From: Ichthyophis bannanicus
Lineage: Eukaryota; Chordata; Amphibia; Gymnophiona; Ichthyophiidae
Assembly (NCBI GenBank): GCA_033557465.1
Contig: CM066037.1
Span: forward strand, 204,599,156 to 204,663,155
Length of the DNA stretch: 64,000 nucleotides
Direction of reading: 5' to 3'
The notes beneath the pieces were generated by a model. It was not told the origin of the DNA. It worked only from the letters and a program-made list of their open reading frames with translations, and searched no databases. Positions 10,186-20,832 of the stretch are shown here, piece by piece. The translations under genes were made by a program, and so were the position numbers. The first letter of the stretch is position 1. The number at the start of each line of letters is the position of its first letter.

Positions 10186-11835
10186 GTGGTTCCCGGTTTA
10201 CGCCCTATCAGCGCGGCCGTTTTGTGCACAGAGGCCAGTCCTTTCGAGGAGCCAGAGGATTTGGTAGGAGCTACTTTAACGCTCAGCAATCCGCTCCCAA
10301 AAAGCCACAATGAAGGGACGCTGGTCCAGGCGGAGATCCCTGTGGGAGGTCGGTTGCAGGGGTTCCTCTTTGCCTGGACCAGCATCACTACGGACCAGTG
10401 GGTTCTCGAAATTGTCAGAGAAGGTTATGCTCTGGAGTTTGCTCACCCACTGGTAGAAAAGTTTGTAGCGTCTCCGTGCGTTTCCCTCTCAAAGAGAGCG
10501 GCAGTCAACGACACCTTGTTGCGTTTGTTGCACCTCCAAGCAGTAGTGCCAGTGCCCGCAGACCAATGCGGGTTAGGTCGATACTCGATTTATTTCGTAG
10601 TTCCCAAGAAGGAAGGTTCTTTTCGGCTGATTCTGGATCTCAAGCACGTCAACCGTTGCTTGCGAGTGCCTCATTTCAGGATGGAAACTTTAAGGTCCGT
10701 CATCCAGTCGGTAAAGCAGGGGGAGGTCCTCTCTTCCATAGATTTGACGGAAGCATATTTGCATATTCCCATCAGGTCAGAGCACCAGAAATTCCTTCGG
10801 TTTGCGGTGCCCATGGGTCATTTTCAGTTCCGGGTGCTGCCGTTCGGGCTAGCTACGGCACCTCGGACCTTCACCAAGGTGATGGTAGTGGCGGCGGCGG
10901 CGCTTTGGAAGGAAGGGATTCAGGTTCATCCTTATCTCGACGATTGGTTAATTCGAGCTACGTCAGTGACGGAGTCCCGTACGGCGACGGCTCGCGTAGT
11001 GGCGTTCCTCGAGCCGCTTGGTTGGGTCATCAATCGGTCGAGGAGTCATCTAGAACCGGTGAGGCAGCTGACTTATCTGGGCGCTTTCTTTGATACAGAG
11101 GTAGGCTCAGTTTTCCTGCCCGCAGAAAGAGTGCAAAAACTGAGGTCACAGGTTGCGGCTTTCCTGCGCGTTCCGGCTCCAACGGCGTGGAGATATTTGC
11201 AAGTGTTAGGTTCGATGGCAGCGGCATTGGACCTGTTGCCGTGGGCCAGAGCGCATATGCGTCCGCTTCAGCAGGCGCTACTGACCAGGTGGTCGCCGCA
11301 GGATCATCCTCTCTCCCAGCGCTTGCCGTGTTCGGAGAAGGTGCGCTTCAGTCTGTGGTGGTGGTTAGTTCCGTCTCATTTTCAGGCGGGAGTACCCTTA
11401 GCGGTTCCAGACTGGGTCTTGCTTACAACGGATGCCAGTCTGTCAGGTTGGGGGGCGCACTGTATGGGTCAGATAGCGCAAGGCGCCTGGACGGCCGAAG
11501 AGAGCCTTTGGTCGATCAGTCGGTTAGAGCTCAGAGCGGTGCGGTTAGCGCTGGTACAGTTTGTCGATCGGCTCCGGGGCCGAGCGGTGTGTGTGTTTTC
11601 AGACAACTTAGTGACAGTGGCTTACATCAACAAGCAGGGAGGCACGGGCAGTGCCTGGCTTCTGGAGGAGAGTCAACAACTGTTTCAATGGGCAGAGGTG
11701 CACCTCGTGGCGATTTCGGCGGCGCATGTGGCAGGAAAAGACAACATTCAAGCAGACTATCTCAGTCGGCATGCTTTGGATCCCGGAGAGTGGGAGCTAA
11801 ACTGCGCAGTGTTTCACGAGATCACGGAGTGGTAG
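10186..11835 (+). CDS. Copy C reverse transcriptase-RNase H, open 549-codon frame
   Basis: This is the best preserved RT here. Visible motifs: L-I-L-D-L-K-H-V-N (about residue 148), S-I-D-L-T-E-A-Y (184-191), F-R-V-L-P-F-G-L-A-T-A-P-R (215-227), the catalytic Y-L-D-D (250-253) and L-T-Y-L-G-A-F (295-301). RNase H follows with T-T-D-A-S (414-418), L-E-L-R-A (447-451), S-D-N (472-474) and D-N-I-Q-A-D-Y-L-S-R (519-528). Together they would copy element RNA into DNA and remove the template. The true start is uncertain: the frame overlaps the end of gag and the first residues are not RT-like. A TAG at 11833-11835 ends it, but the same frame continues as the methylase-like segment, so that stop is probably a mutation. 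Confidence 0.88.
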   Translation: MVPGLRPISAAVLCTEASPFEEPEDLVGATLTLSNPLPKSHNEGTLVQAEIPVGGRLQGFLFAWTSITTDQWVLEIVREGYALEFAHPLVEKFVASPCVSLSKRAAVNDTLLRLLHLQAVVPVPADQCGLGRYSIYFVVPKKEGSFRLILDLKHVNRCLRVPHFRMETLRSVIQSVKQGEVLSSIDLTEAYLHIPIRSEHQKFLRFAVPMGHFQFRVLPFGLATAPRTFTKVMVVAAAALWKEGIQVHPYLDDWLIRATSVTESRTATARVVAFLEPLGWVINRSRSHLEPVRQLTYLGAFFDTEVGSVFLPAERVQKLRSQVAAFLRVPAPTAWRYLQVLGSMAAALDLLPWARAHMRPLQQALLTRWSPQDHPLSQRLPCSEKVRFSLWWWLVPSHFQAGVPLAVPDWVLLTTDASLSGWGAHCMGQIAQGAWTAEESLWSISRLELRAVRLALVQFVDRLRGRAVCVFSDNLVTVAYINKQGGTGSAWLLEESQQLFQWAEVHLVAISAAHVAGKDNIQADYLSRHALDPGEWELNCAVFHEITEW

Positions 11836-12240
11836 GGTCGGTCAGTGCTGGATCTCATGGCTACTCAGGCGAATGCCAAAGTGGCTCGGTTTTACAGCAG
11901 GCGCAGAGAACATATGTTGGATGGGCTCGACGGGCTAGTGCAACCTTGGCCGTTGGGTCAGCTCCTTTATGTGTTCCCTCCGTGGCCGCTGATAGGACGG
12001 ATCATTCAGCGGGTAGCATGGTACGACGGTACGGTGATTCTCATAGCTACGGATTGGCCCAGGCATCCGTGGTATGCCGATCTGGTAAGGCTGCTGGTGG
12101 CTCCTCCATGGCGGTTGCCGTCTTGGATGAATCTGTTATTCCAAGGCCCCGTCTTAATGCCGCAGGTGGATCGGTTCTTGCTTACGGCTTGGCTCTTGAG
12201 AGGGCAAGGTTGCGACGCAGGGGATACTCGCAGTTGGTGA
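11836..12240 (+). pseudogene. Copy C methylase-like C-terminal part of pol
   Basis: In the same frame as RT-RNase H, after the TAG, lie D-L-M-A-T-Q-A-N-A-K, L-Y-V-F-P-P-W-P-L and V-I-L-I-A-T-D-W-P-R-H. These parallel D-L-F-A-S, F-P-P-x-P and I-L-I-A-P-R in copies A, D3 and I. DIRS elements often carry a Dam-like adenine methylase segment here. I infer that identity from position and the F-P-P motif; function is unproven. It overlaps the recombinase in another frame. Confidence 0.6.
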
Positions 12241-13185
12241 TATCCACCTTGTTAAGGTCTCGAAAAACCTCTACTTCTTTGGCGTACGTTCGCATATGGC
12301 GTATTTTTGAAGCGTGGTGTGCGGAGAGACAGCTTAGGCCTTCAGGCGTACAGTTCCTGCAGGGAGGTTTAGAGAAGGGTTTGGCCCTGAATACTCTTAA
12401 AGTTCAGCTAGCGGTGCTAGCCTGTTATAGAGGAAAGGTACAGGGTTGTCCAATTTCCTCCCATCCGGATGTGCGGTGATTTCTGCGCGCAGCCAGCATC
12501 ATTCGGCCTCCGCTTCGTCAAATGGTACCGCCTTGGAATCTGAATTTGGTGTTGGAAGCCTTGACAGAACCGCCGTTTGAGTCCAAGTCGGCGGGGAATA
12601 TACGTGAGCTCTCCTGGAAGACAGCTTTCTTGGTAGCCTTGTGTTCCGCTCGCAGGGTGTCGGATCTGCAGGCGCTGTCCTGCAGGGAGCCGTACCTTCA
12701 GTTTTCGGCAGAGAAGGTAGTGTTGCGGCCGGTGCCGTGCTTTTTGCCTAAGGTAGTATCTAGCTTTCACATGAATCAGGCCATTTTCCAGCCTACGTTT
12801 CGGCGCGTGTTGCGGAAGTATCTCAGAGAAACAGAGCCCTTTAGAAGATCGGACAGGCTCTTCGTGCTTTTTGGGGGTCCGGCTAAGGGCAAGGCAGCGA
12901 CCAAGGCTTCGATCGCTCAGTGGGTGAAACATGCCATCCGAGCAGCTTACAAGGCCAAAGGTGTAGCGGCTCCGGTGGGAATCAGGGCTCACTCGACCAG
13001 GGGTCAAGATACGTCGTGGGTGGAGTCTGCCTTAGTTCCGCCGGTGGACATCTGTAGGGCGGCGACATGGTCTTCTTTGCATATCGTTTGCTAGGCATTA
13101 CCGGTTGGATGTCCAGGCACAGAGAGATGCCCGTGTGGGGGCCTCGGCTATTGTGGCGGGGCTCGTAGGGCCCTCCCGAGGGTGA
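12090..13185 (+). pseudogene. Copy C tyrosine recombinase with one stop and a terminal frameshift
   Basis: The recombinase frame overlaps the end of pol. Core-binding region: S-T-L-L-R-S-R-K-T-S, then R-I-W-R-I-F-E-A-W-C. A TGA at 12477-12479 interrupts it, where related copies read on through a conserved Arg-Phe; a CGA-to-TGA change fits. Catalytic part: S-A-R-R-V-S-D-L-Q (near 12645), G-I-R-A-H-S-T-R (near 12980) and C-R-A-A-T-W-S (near 13055). A one-base shift near 13085 leaves the Tyr block (R-H-Y-R-L-D) in the next frame, which then runs to TGA 13183-13185. The enzyme would integrate the circle; this copy cannot. Confidence 0.85.
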
Positions 13186-13202
13186 GTACTGCTTTGGTAC
13201 TG

Positions 13203-13303
13203 CCCTACATTCCTGGACTGGCCTGGAGAGATGAATAGGAAGGAGAAATTAGGCCTTACCTGCTAATTGCCTTTCCTTGAGTTCTCTCTGAGCCAGTCCA
13301 GGA
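13203..13303 (+). repeat. Copy C internal complementary region (ICR)
   Basis: First half CCCTACATTCCTGGACTGGC plus GGAGAGATGAATAGGAAGG is the complement of the extreme left end (8103-8145). Second half AAATTAGGCCTTACCTGCTA plus ATTGCCTTTCCTTGAG is the complement of the extreme right end (about 13770-13817). The two meet head to head, as in the DIRS-1 rolling-circle template. The 13304-13640 stretch that follows is noncoding, with an A-rich tract near 13500. Confidence 0.88.
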
Positions 13304-13640
13304 CCCTCCCTTTTTGTGGACTGCGAGAGTTATAGCGGTTAGGATCCTCGGCCAAAAGATTATTCGTTTTGAGGTTACTATGCTGGTGACTGGAGCTGGG
13401 GACATTTGCATGGCATATTCTGCGGAATTTTTAGTAGTCAGTGGCAGAGTTTGTTCTCTCTGAGGTGACGAAATACTTATTCAGAGATAGTTCGAAAAGT
13501 CAAAAAAAAAAAGAAAAAAAAAAAAGAGGAAACAGAAGAAGGAAGGAATGGACGAGCTACTAGTTTGTTTTCTGTTTGGGGGGTTCGGTTTTAGTTGAGC
13601 ACTTTAGTTTAGCATTTTAGTTCCACTGCTTTGTTACCAT

Positions 13641-13817
13641 AAGACTGACTCTCTCTGACACCAGGGGGAGCTATAGGACCTGTCAGCAAAGAGTTTGTTT
13701 TTTTCAGTTTGTCAGTCCTCAGAGCTGCTGGAAGGGATTGACTACCCTACATTCCTGGACTGGCCCGGAGAGAACTCAAGGAAAGACAATTAGCAGGTAA
13801 GGCCTAATTTCTCCTTT
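13641..13817 (+). repeat. Copy C right ITR
   Basis: This is the inverted copy of the left ITR, from AAGACTGACTCTCTCTGACA to TTAGCAGGTAAGGCCTAATT. The outermost about 45 bp are present only here and, inverted, in the ICR. CAGGTAAGG (13794-13802) matches a 5' splice-site consensus. Confidence 0.88.
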
Positions 13818-14130
13818 CATGCTTCTTCAGCTGAGTTAATCCTACAGTATTCCAGCTCCAACAAATTTTTAGCAGCTTCTTAGGTCCAAAACAAAGCCTG
13901 CCTATCCGGCACTGACTATACCTTCTTCAGGCTCCCTAACTAGGGTGAAGCTAGCTCTCTTAGCGCATCCAAACAAACAAACAAACAAAAAAATCCTGCC
14001 CTGCTATAGAGGCCCTACCCTGGAGGGACGTGGATTTGCTCTCAGTCACATGATAGAGGAAATCCCCAAGCTGCTACCATATGTGGTAGTGTGGCATGTG
14101 GTGGGTAGGGGTTTTCTTTTAAACAACATA
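13818..14130. other. Unassigned sequence between DIRS C and an L2 tail
   Basis: Apart from a short (CAAA)n tract near 13970-13990, I see no gene or recognisable element here. It does not continue the CR1 endonuclease that precedes copy C. Confidence 0.4.
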
Positions 14131-14700
14131 GCGCCCCCATCAATCTCCATGCGCATCTCCCAACCCACCAATAACAGATCCAAGAGGTTGCATCACACCA
14201 ATACACTCATAACGCCAAAAGACTCCACAAAATGGGCACAATCCACCAACAAACGGGCATTTGTGTCCTACGCACCCAGTTCATGGAACAACCTCCCACA
14301 TAATATCAAAGCAATCAAGGACATCACTCAATTTAGAAAAGCCCTCAAGCACCACTTGTTCATCACGCACTTTCACAATGCTCCAATTCCCCCAGCGCTG
14401 CATAGCATCACAAACATCATCCCACAACCTGATAAGTTAAAAGCTTACACTAGATAAGTAAGAGGAAGTGGTCCGTAAATGGAATGCACACTTAATCTCA
14501 ATCCCTGCTCCACCTGTGTAACATTATTGTCACATCAGTATGTAATTTGAACATAGTTTTCCCTGTTCTCTATCCAAGTTTTCCTCCCTGCTCGATGTAA
14601 ACTCGAGAGTGCCCTGTGGTCCTCGAGTCGTTCTGTTAATTGTAAACCGCACTGATGATAAAGAGCGCGGTATAAAAGAAATGTTAAATAAATAAATAAA
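14131..14700 (+). pseudogene. L2-clade LINE, C-terminus of ORF2 and 3' tail
   Basis: The frame to 14457 ends with a conserved LINE C-terminal block, N-K-R-A-F-V-S-Y-A-P-S-S-W-N-N-L-P and I-T-Q-F-R-K-A-L-K. It parallels the L2 copy at about 26530-26625 (N-K-R-A-F-S-H-S-A-P-x-L-W-N-N-L-P). The 3' tail is TGTAAACCGCACTGATGATA, GCGCGGTATAAAAGAAATG and (TTAAATAAATAAA). It is a 5'-truncated copy with no RT domain. Confidence 0.78.
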
Positions 14701-14960
14701 CAGTCCAGACAGCAGTTCAGGGAAGACAAAAGCAATTTTTATTCTGTCTCAGCTTAAACCACCACAAACTGGTTCTCCCGACCCTTTCTCCAGCCCCAGT
14801 TAAAGTTCCTACCTCATAAATGCTTTGCATGGCTTGCCTTGGAAGGACGTCTGGCTCCACGAGTCTCTTTCCCTCCTGCAGCCTGCTGGATCTTAACCTC
14901 TTCATGTGAGCCATGCTCTCCCAGCCCTGAATGCTGCTCTGCAGATTCTTTTAAAGGGGA
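14701..14960 (-). repeat. Possible solo LTR, minus strand
   Basis: Read on the minus strand there is a TATA-like TTTAAAAG (near 14950) and, about 235 bp downstream, AATAAAAATTGCTTTTG, a typical poly(A)-signal context in LTR R regions. No coding region adjoins it and I could not define TG...CA ends or a target duplication, so this is only a suggestion. Confidence 0.25.
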
Positions 14961-15039
14961 CTGTTGATACTCACTTTGGAGAGGGATGGATGTCATTCTA
15001 TAGACCCCATCGCAAGGTTCTTTTTCTGGAAACAGTCCC

Positions 15040-16455
15040 TACAAATGCAGTGCCCAGTTTGCAAAAGCCACAACAAGAGGAGAGGGCACAAACTAAGTAC
15101 GCTCAGTTAAAGCAACCTTCTTTGACAATTGTCCAAGCTGCAACCCCTTCAGAATATTCATCTTGTCCTTCCTGTGAGAGGTTGGGTTCAATATTTTCTT
15201 CCATTCTGCGAGAAGATCACAATTGACTTCTGGACCTTAGCTGGGTCCTCAGTATAAGAAGAGATGGTTATCACCTCAGTTTTCTCAGCCATTCTCCGGA
15301 TTAGCTCTTATACTGAACCCATCTTTCCTACTCCCATATCAATTTGTTAGAGGAGGAAGTCTCTTCTGCTGCAATCCAGCACCATAGAAGCTGTGCCACC
15401 GCAGGAGAGAGAACTGGGGTTTCTACTCCAGGTCCTTTCTCATCTCAAAGAAGACAAGATACTTGTGCCGTATCCTGGTGTGGATCTGAGACCTCAACTG
15501 ACTTCATCACAGGAAAAATTTCAAAATGACCACTCTTCCTCTATTCTTCCCCTTCACAGCAGGGATGACTTGCTGCGTTGTCAGAATCTTAATGGGGTGT
15601 ATATTTACATCCCTATATTCCTGCATTACAAGAATTACCTAAGGTTTACTTTTCAGTCCAACCATTTCTAATACATAGGCCTCCTCTTCGTCCTGTTATC
15701 GGCCCCCCAGAGTATTCACAGAATGCCTCATAGTGGCGCATGTCCATCTTCACAAACAGTCATTTGTACTTTCTGTACCTAGACAACTGGCTTCTGGTGG
15801 CTCCTTCAGTGGTACAGGCCTTACCTCTCATGAACAAGATGATTAGCCTACTCCAGTCTCTGGGTATTCTTATCAACTGTCAAAAGTATATTACACCCAG
15901 TCAATACCATTTCATATAAAAGTGCAGTCTTGGACATCATTCAAGCCAAAGTTTTTCTACCAGAGGACAGAATACAAGCACTCATTGCACATGTTTGAGC
16001 CATAAGGACAACATCTGTGGTCACAGAGCCTGTATGCAAATGTTGGGATACATGGTGGCAACAGTTCCTGTAGTCTTCTTGGCCACTTTGAAAATGAGGC
16101 GCCTCCCATGGGATTTTAAGTTTCAGTGGAATCAGTGCTCTCAGCCTCTCTGGACTTTTTCCCACTTTCTCGACTTTGCATGATGTTGCAGTGGTGGACT
16201 CAAATCCAACATTTCAACAGGCTTCGCTTTTGTGCCATTAAAGCACTAAGTACTCTTAACTACATATGTGTTAAACCTGGGTTGGGGAGTTCATCTTGAC
16301 AGTTGTTCACATTAGTCATTTAAAACTCAGGGCAGTTTACTGTGCTTTGCAAGTTGTCCTTCATCTTTTCTCCAGGATTTATCTTGTCTAATTCAGACAA
16401 TCAGGTGGCAATATTTTATCTAATCAAGCGAGGAGAGGTTTTCAACCTCATGAGT
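15040..16455 (+). pseudogene. Ancient DIRS copy J: RT and RNase H remnants
   Basis: Faint DIRS homology runs through several frames: Q-E-R-E-L-G-F and V-D-L-R-P-Q near 15400-15500, Y-I-P-I-F-L-H-Y-K-N-Y-L-R-F near 15605-15650 (cf. H-I-P-I-H-P-S-H-R-x-Y-L-R-F), Y-L-D-N-W-L-L-V-A-P near 15775-15805 (RT catalytic block, second D replaced by N) and S-D-N-Q-V-A-I-F-Y-L near 16395-16420 (RNase H). It breaks at 16456, where copy I starts. Many stops and gaps make it the oldest DIRS copy here. Its recombinase end reappears at 22640-24090. Confidence 0.68.
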
Positions 16456-16630
16456 TTCTCCAGGAACAAGCAGGAAGTCAATTCTCACATATGGGTAACC
16501 TCAGCACAGACTGAGCCCTTGCGGAAGAATCTCCCATTTTCAAAAAAAAAGTCTTTGGGGCCACCACGCATGCATGGTCCCCTTCCTGCCCAAGGGTGCC
16601 ATCTCACTCAGTCTCCTTTTTTCCGCACAG
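16456..16630 (+). repeat. Copy I left ITR
   Basis: It contains TCTCCAGGAACAAGCAGGAA, CACATATGGGTAACCTC and, further in, CCCAAGGGTGCCATCTCACT. The inner part is inverted at about 22200-22330. It lacks the GGTACC-rich core of the D/F/H subfamily. Confidence 0.75.
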
Positions 16631-16854
16631 CCCAACAGATGTCAGTCTTCTTTCCTGGAAAAAAGTTGATTTTTTTTTTGTGCATTATAGTGCCTTTCTT
16701 TCTCCAGTTAGCACCAGTTCCTTTCCCACCTCTGAGCCCCATTGCCTCGGTTTCGAGTCTCGGAACCGTTTTTAGTTTTTTTTTCTTCCAGCGCGGTTCC
16801 GTGCCTTTTTCTAACTGCTGACTGCATCGCAGGGGTCCTTTTTTCCCCAATGGG

Positions 16855-19016
16855 TTCAAAAAGTGTGATCGATGTGCGAAGAACATGTCCCTAACTAATA
16901 CACATGACTGCTACCTCTGATGCCTAGGTGCCAGAGGTTTACGCCCTGTGCAAAAAGATGTCTGCCAAGGCCATCCAAAGTAATCGGCAGAAGCAAGACG
17001 ACATCTTCCACAGGTCAGATTCTGCCCCGGTGTCCCCAGTAACCTCCTTCTCTAAGGCCCCACATGGGTACTTGGAGTCATGTAAAGTCCCCGCGGTGCC
17101 TGATCAGGTCTACGGACACACCAACAGGGGTTCTCCAGAGCGTGAGCAAAAGTAGTAGTAGAAATCCTCGAGGCTCTCATTGGAGGAATCTGAGCATGAG
17201 CGGCCGGTGAAGGTGCCCAGAAAAGATGCCAAGGTCTCTGGTGAAGGATCATAGATCCCTGAGGTCTGTTCCATTGAAGACTCCCTCTCCTCACCAACGC
17301 CAGACCCGGTCACCCCAGTATCCGCGTCGAAGGCTACAACTCCTGAGTGTGGGAAGCCAGGATGATGGCATTGGAGCGCAGTGTCATTGCCTTCCTTGCC
17401 TCACAAAAAGCGTCGATGCCCATCCCCATCTGTGCTCATGCTAAAGACCTCAGGGACCTAGATATCGAGGACTTTGTGGGCCTCCAAGACTATCCTTGAG
17501 AGCCCTGAGCCTTGAGCCGATTCTCGGCAAGGGTCTCGATCCTGCTCCCATTCCTTGGGAGCAAGATCCTCCCCAGCAAGAGCTTGTGGCTCCGGCCAAG
17601 CAGCTGCCGTGAGTCACTGAAGACCCAACGCCTCAGGAGCCATCAGGCCTCGAGTCCTCGACTGACTTCTCAGACTGGGAGTCCGAGGATGAGGCTTTCT
17701 TGGAGACACATAAGCACCATGATCACCACTTGGATCCGTCTCCCCCAGCGTTGCAACCCTGGTCCCCACCCGAGGACACATCATTCCTCGAGTTTGTCCG
17801 GGACATGGCGAAAGCTTTGTCTCTCACCAAAAGGTCTGAGGAGGACCCTCACATGCAGGAGCTCAAAATCCTCCAGTATGAAGCTCCACCTAAGGAGGCC
17901 CTTATGGTCCCTGTCCCTGCCATCCTCAGGCGGTGACTCCTTTGGATGTGGGAGACACAAGTGTCGGTGCCAGTAGTTAGCCGATACTTTGACACCATGT
18001 ACTGGGTCCAGCAGGGCCCCGACTTTTGGAAGGCGCAACTCCCTCACACCTCTATGGTGGTAGAGTCAACCATGTGCCGGCAGAAAAGCCAGAAGGCTCA
18101 CTCGTCCATGACCCCAGGCAGGGAGTCCAGCACCCTTGACGCCCTTGGATGCAAATGCTACCAGGGCTTAATGCTAGGTTGCTGAATCCAAGCCTACCAG
18201 TTGTGTATTGGCATGTATCTCTGAGGAACTCACAGGTTTTTCGGCAGATCTCAGCAGAGATCACCTCCAGAAATTCCAAACCTTCATGAAGTGCATCGGG
18301 GAGTGCTTGAAGTGCATGTCTGAGTCTAACATGAGGGGGCCACCATAAGCATCGATGCCCGACACCAGGCTTGGTTCCAAGCATCAGATTTTGAGCAGTG
18401 GATCCAGGAGATCCCCTGTCTCGGTGGAGTGGAGGAGTGGCCTAGTGGTTGGGGCAAGGTACTTCAGGCCGGAAGGTCAGGGGTTCAAATCCCATTAGAG
18501 GACAGCAACCTTGGGCCGGAAGGACTGGGGTTTCTAGTCCCACAGGTGCTCCTTGTGGCCTTGGGCAAGCCACTTAACCCTCCATAGCCCATGTTCCCTG
18601 TAAAATAGTTATCTCCAAGTTATAATGCCCTGTTCAATGTAATTTCAGTTTGTTCAATGTAAACCGCACTGATGCAGAATAGCCGGTATATAAGAGAATG
18701 TAAATAAATAAATAAAATAAATAAAACCTCTTCAGCAAACCAATGGAGGGAGGATAAGGCAGCAGAGATCGAGACAGAGTTCGTTACGAGAACTCGGCTC
18801 TCCAGGAAGACCTCCACCCTTTCCAAGAAGAAATTGTCAGGGAAGAGGCCCCCTTTCCACAGAAAAGGCCAGCCTTACCGAGGCTACCCCCAATACCAGG
18901 CTCCCCAGACCCTACAGCAGGGTCACCAGGGCAAAGGAGCGCGCCAATGCCAATGCAAGCCTAAGGGCTCTAACCCTCAAACACCGGCTCCTGTCCAGGC
19001 TGGGTCGGGGTTTTGA
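16855..19016 (+). pseudogene. Copy I gag remnant
   Basis: Gag is spread over several frames: an N-terminal Cys/His cluster (K-C-D-R-C-A-K-N near 16860), the conserved helical region (F-V-R-D-M-A-K-A-L-S near 17795; K-I-L-Q-Y-E-A near 17866), a V-V-E-S-T-M block near 18056-18075 and L-D-A-L-G near 18135. A basic, Gln/Pro-rich C-terminus (about 18830-19016, to TGA) would suit RNA binding. Numerous stops and the SINE at 18431-18725 inactivate it. Confidence 0.66.
18431..18725 (+). mobile_element. CORE-type SINE with L2-like tail, in copy I gag
   Basis: Full-length plus-strand SINE. A-box region GGCCTAGTGGTTGGGGCAAG (near 18440), B box GGGTTCAAATCCC (near 18481), CORE-like CTTGGGCAAGCCACTTAACC (near 18560), then an L2-like tail GTAAACCGCACTGATGCAGA and (AAATAAAT)n. 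It is nearly identical to the minus-strand copy at 2740-3031, so the family was active recently. Confidence 0.85.
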
Positions 19017-19029
19017 CTCTCTGAGCATA

Positions 19030-20832
19030 GCCTCTTCTCCCAGGGGAGAGCAGCTACCAACAGGAGGGTATCTGATCCACTTTGCCTATCAGTGGCTGGC
19101 CATAACCACCGACACTTGGGCTCTCCAGGTGGTCAGAGAAGGCTACCTCCTTCACTTGGACCGGACGCCTTCACCTTTCTTTCAGGAGAGCCCCCTCGGA
19201 CTCCCCTACACAGGGCTCTGCTACTGCAGAAACTCGCAGGCCTCATCGGGGCGGAGCCATGGAACCAGTACCCCTCACCTCTACTCCCGTTACCTCCTAG
19301 TCCCAAAAAGAACAGGGGGCTTAAGATGCATTTTGTACTTGTGAAACCTGAACAAGTTCCTGGTGCGGGAGAAGTTCAAGATGCTTTCCCTTGGAACATT
19401 GCTGCCCTACCTCCAACAGAGAGATTGGCTATGCTCCTTGGACCTAAAGGATGCTTACACCCACATCCTTATTCATCCCAGTCACAGGCAGTACTTAGGT
19501 TCATGGTCAGAGGCAACCACTACCAGTACAGGGTACTACCCTTCAGCCTAGCCTCTGCACCAAGAGTCTTCACCAAGTGCCTGGCAGTGGTGGCCGCCTG
19601 CCTCTGTCTCCAAGGGGCCTTCATCTTCTCATATCTGGACAACTGGCTCATGAAAGTGGACATGGCCACTGAAGTGCAACAGGCCACGGCCTACACCATT
19701 AAGAACCTGCAGCATTTGGGGTTTGTGATAAACCACCCCAAATCTCACCTCACTCCATTGTAGAATCTGGAGTTCATAGGAGCTCGTCTGGACACTCTCC
19801 AGGCCAGGACTTTCCTTCCCCTGGACAGGGTGGATCACCTCAGGGCCCTGGGCACCGAGGTGCAGCACCATCACATAGTGTCGGTGCGGTCCATGCTCTG
19901 CCTACTAGGCCATAAGGCATCCACAGTCCTTGTGGTCCCAACGCCTGCCTCCACATGCTGGCAGCTCATTGGTATCTTCGATGAATACAAGACACGGGTA
20001 GGCTCCGTGGCAGGGTCTCAGTGTCCCGCCAACTAGCAGAGTTGCTCAGTTGATGGCAGGGCACACAGCACCTGCAGGAGGGCATGCCCCTTCCATCTCC
20101 TCAACCCCCAGAGGGTCCTCATCACGGATGCATACCTACTGAGCTGGGACACCCGCTGCGAGGTATTGCACATGTAGGGCCTGGTCCCTGGTGGAGAGCC
20201 AACAACAGATCAACCTGCTGGAGCTCAAGGCCATTTTTCTGGCCAAACGGACAACCAGCTCTTGATGTTCTACCTGAACAAGCAGGAGGGCACAGGGTTT
20301 CAGCGCCTCTGCCAGGAGTCAGTAGCCCTCTGCTCGTACATGATGGTCAGGGAATGCTCCTTAGGGCGGTATACCTTCCAGGCTAAGACAATGCCCTAGT
20401 GGACAGGCTGAGCAGGATCCTCCAGACGCACAAATGGCAACTAGACCCCAGGGTGGCACAGTAGCTATTTCGATTCTAGGAAATCCCAAGTCTGGACCTC
20501 TTCGCCAACCCGACCAATGCTCAGCTGCCCCGCTTTTGCTGTCCCCCCAACCGCATCTGTCTCTGATAGCAGTGGACGTCTTCCGCATTTGGTGGTTGGG
20601 GGGACTTCTGTATGCCTTCCCTCCCACGCCACTAATCATGCAAACCTTCTTCAGGGTCCTGCAGGATAAGGCCTCCATGTTCCTGGTGGTCCTGCGATGG
20701 CCCAGGCAGCCTTTGTTTCCCCTTTTGCTCCACCTCTTGATGGAGCTCCCGGTCCCTCTGGGGAATGCCCCAGGGCTACTGACTCAGGAGGAGGGCTCAC
20801 TTCTCACCCCAATCTGGGATCCCTATTGCTAA
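19030..20832 (+). pseudogene. Copy I RT, RNase H and methylase-like region
   Basis: RT motifs are split between frames: S-L-D-L-K-D-A-Y-T-H-I near 19438-19470, Y-R-V-L-P-F-S-L-A-S-A-P-R-V-F-T-K near 19528-19577, Y-L-D-N-W-L near 19630 and L-G-F-V-I-N-H-P-K-S near 19715. The catalytic Y-L-D-D reads Y-L-D-N, which would itself disable the enzyme. RNase H traces follow (N-K-Q-E-G-T-G near 20277). The methylase-like part near 20590-20700 has L-L-Y-A-F-P-P-T-P-L and a V-L-R-W-P-R-Q block. Stops and frame changes are frequent. Confidence 0.75.

Larger units (their letters stand above)
8103..13817 (+). mobile_element. DIRS copy C, structurally complete (about 5.7 kb)
   Basis: C is a complete YR retrotransposon of a GC-richer subfamily. 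It has a left ITR, gag remnant, RT-RNase H, methylase-like segment, recombinase, ICR and right ITR. The ITRs match each other over about 145 bp inverted, and the ICR (13203-13303) is complementary to both extreme ends. There is no target duplication or poly(A) tail. The ITR sequence is unrelated to those of the other copies, so C is a separate lineage. Breaks are few: a split gag, one TAG after RNase H, one TGA in the recombinase and a frameshift at its Tyr. Confidence 0.92.

Noticed and set aside
10398..11093. Second long open frame over copy C RT
   Set aside because: It is an alternative frame of GC-rich RT sequence with no conserved block in other copies.
18481..18493. tRNA gene suggested by A and B boxes
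   Set aside because: The boxes sit in the head of a SINE; no cloverleaf or anticodon arm can be folded with confidence.
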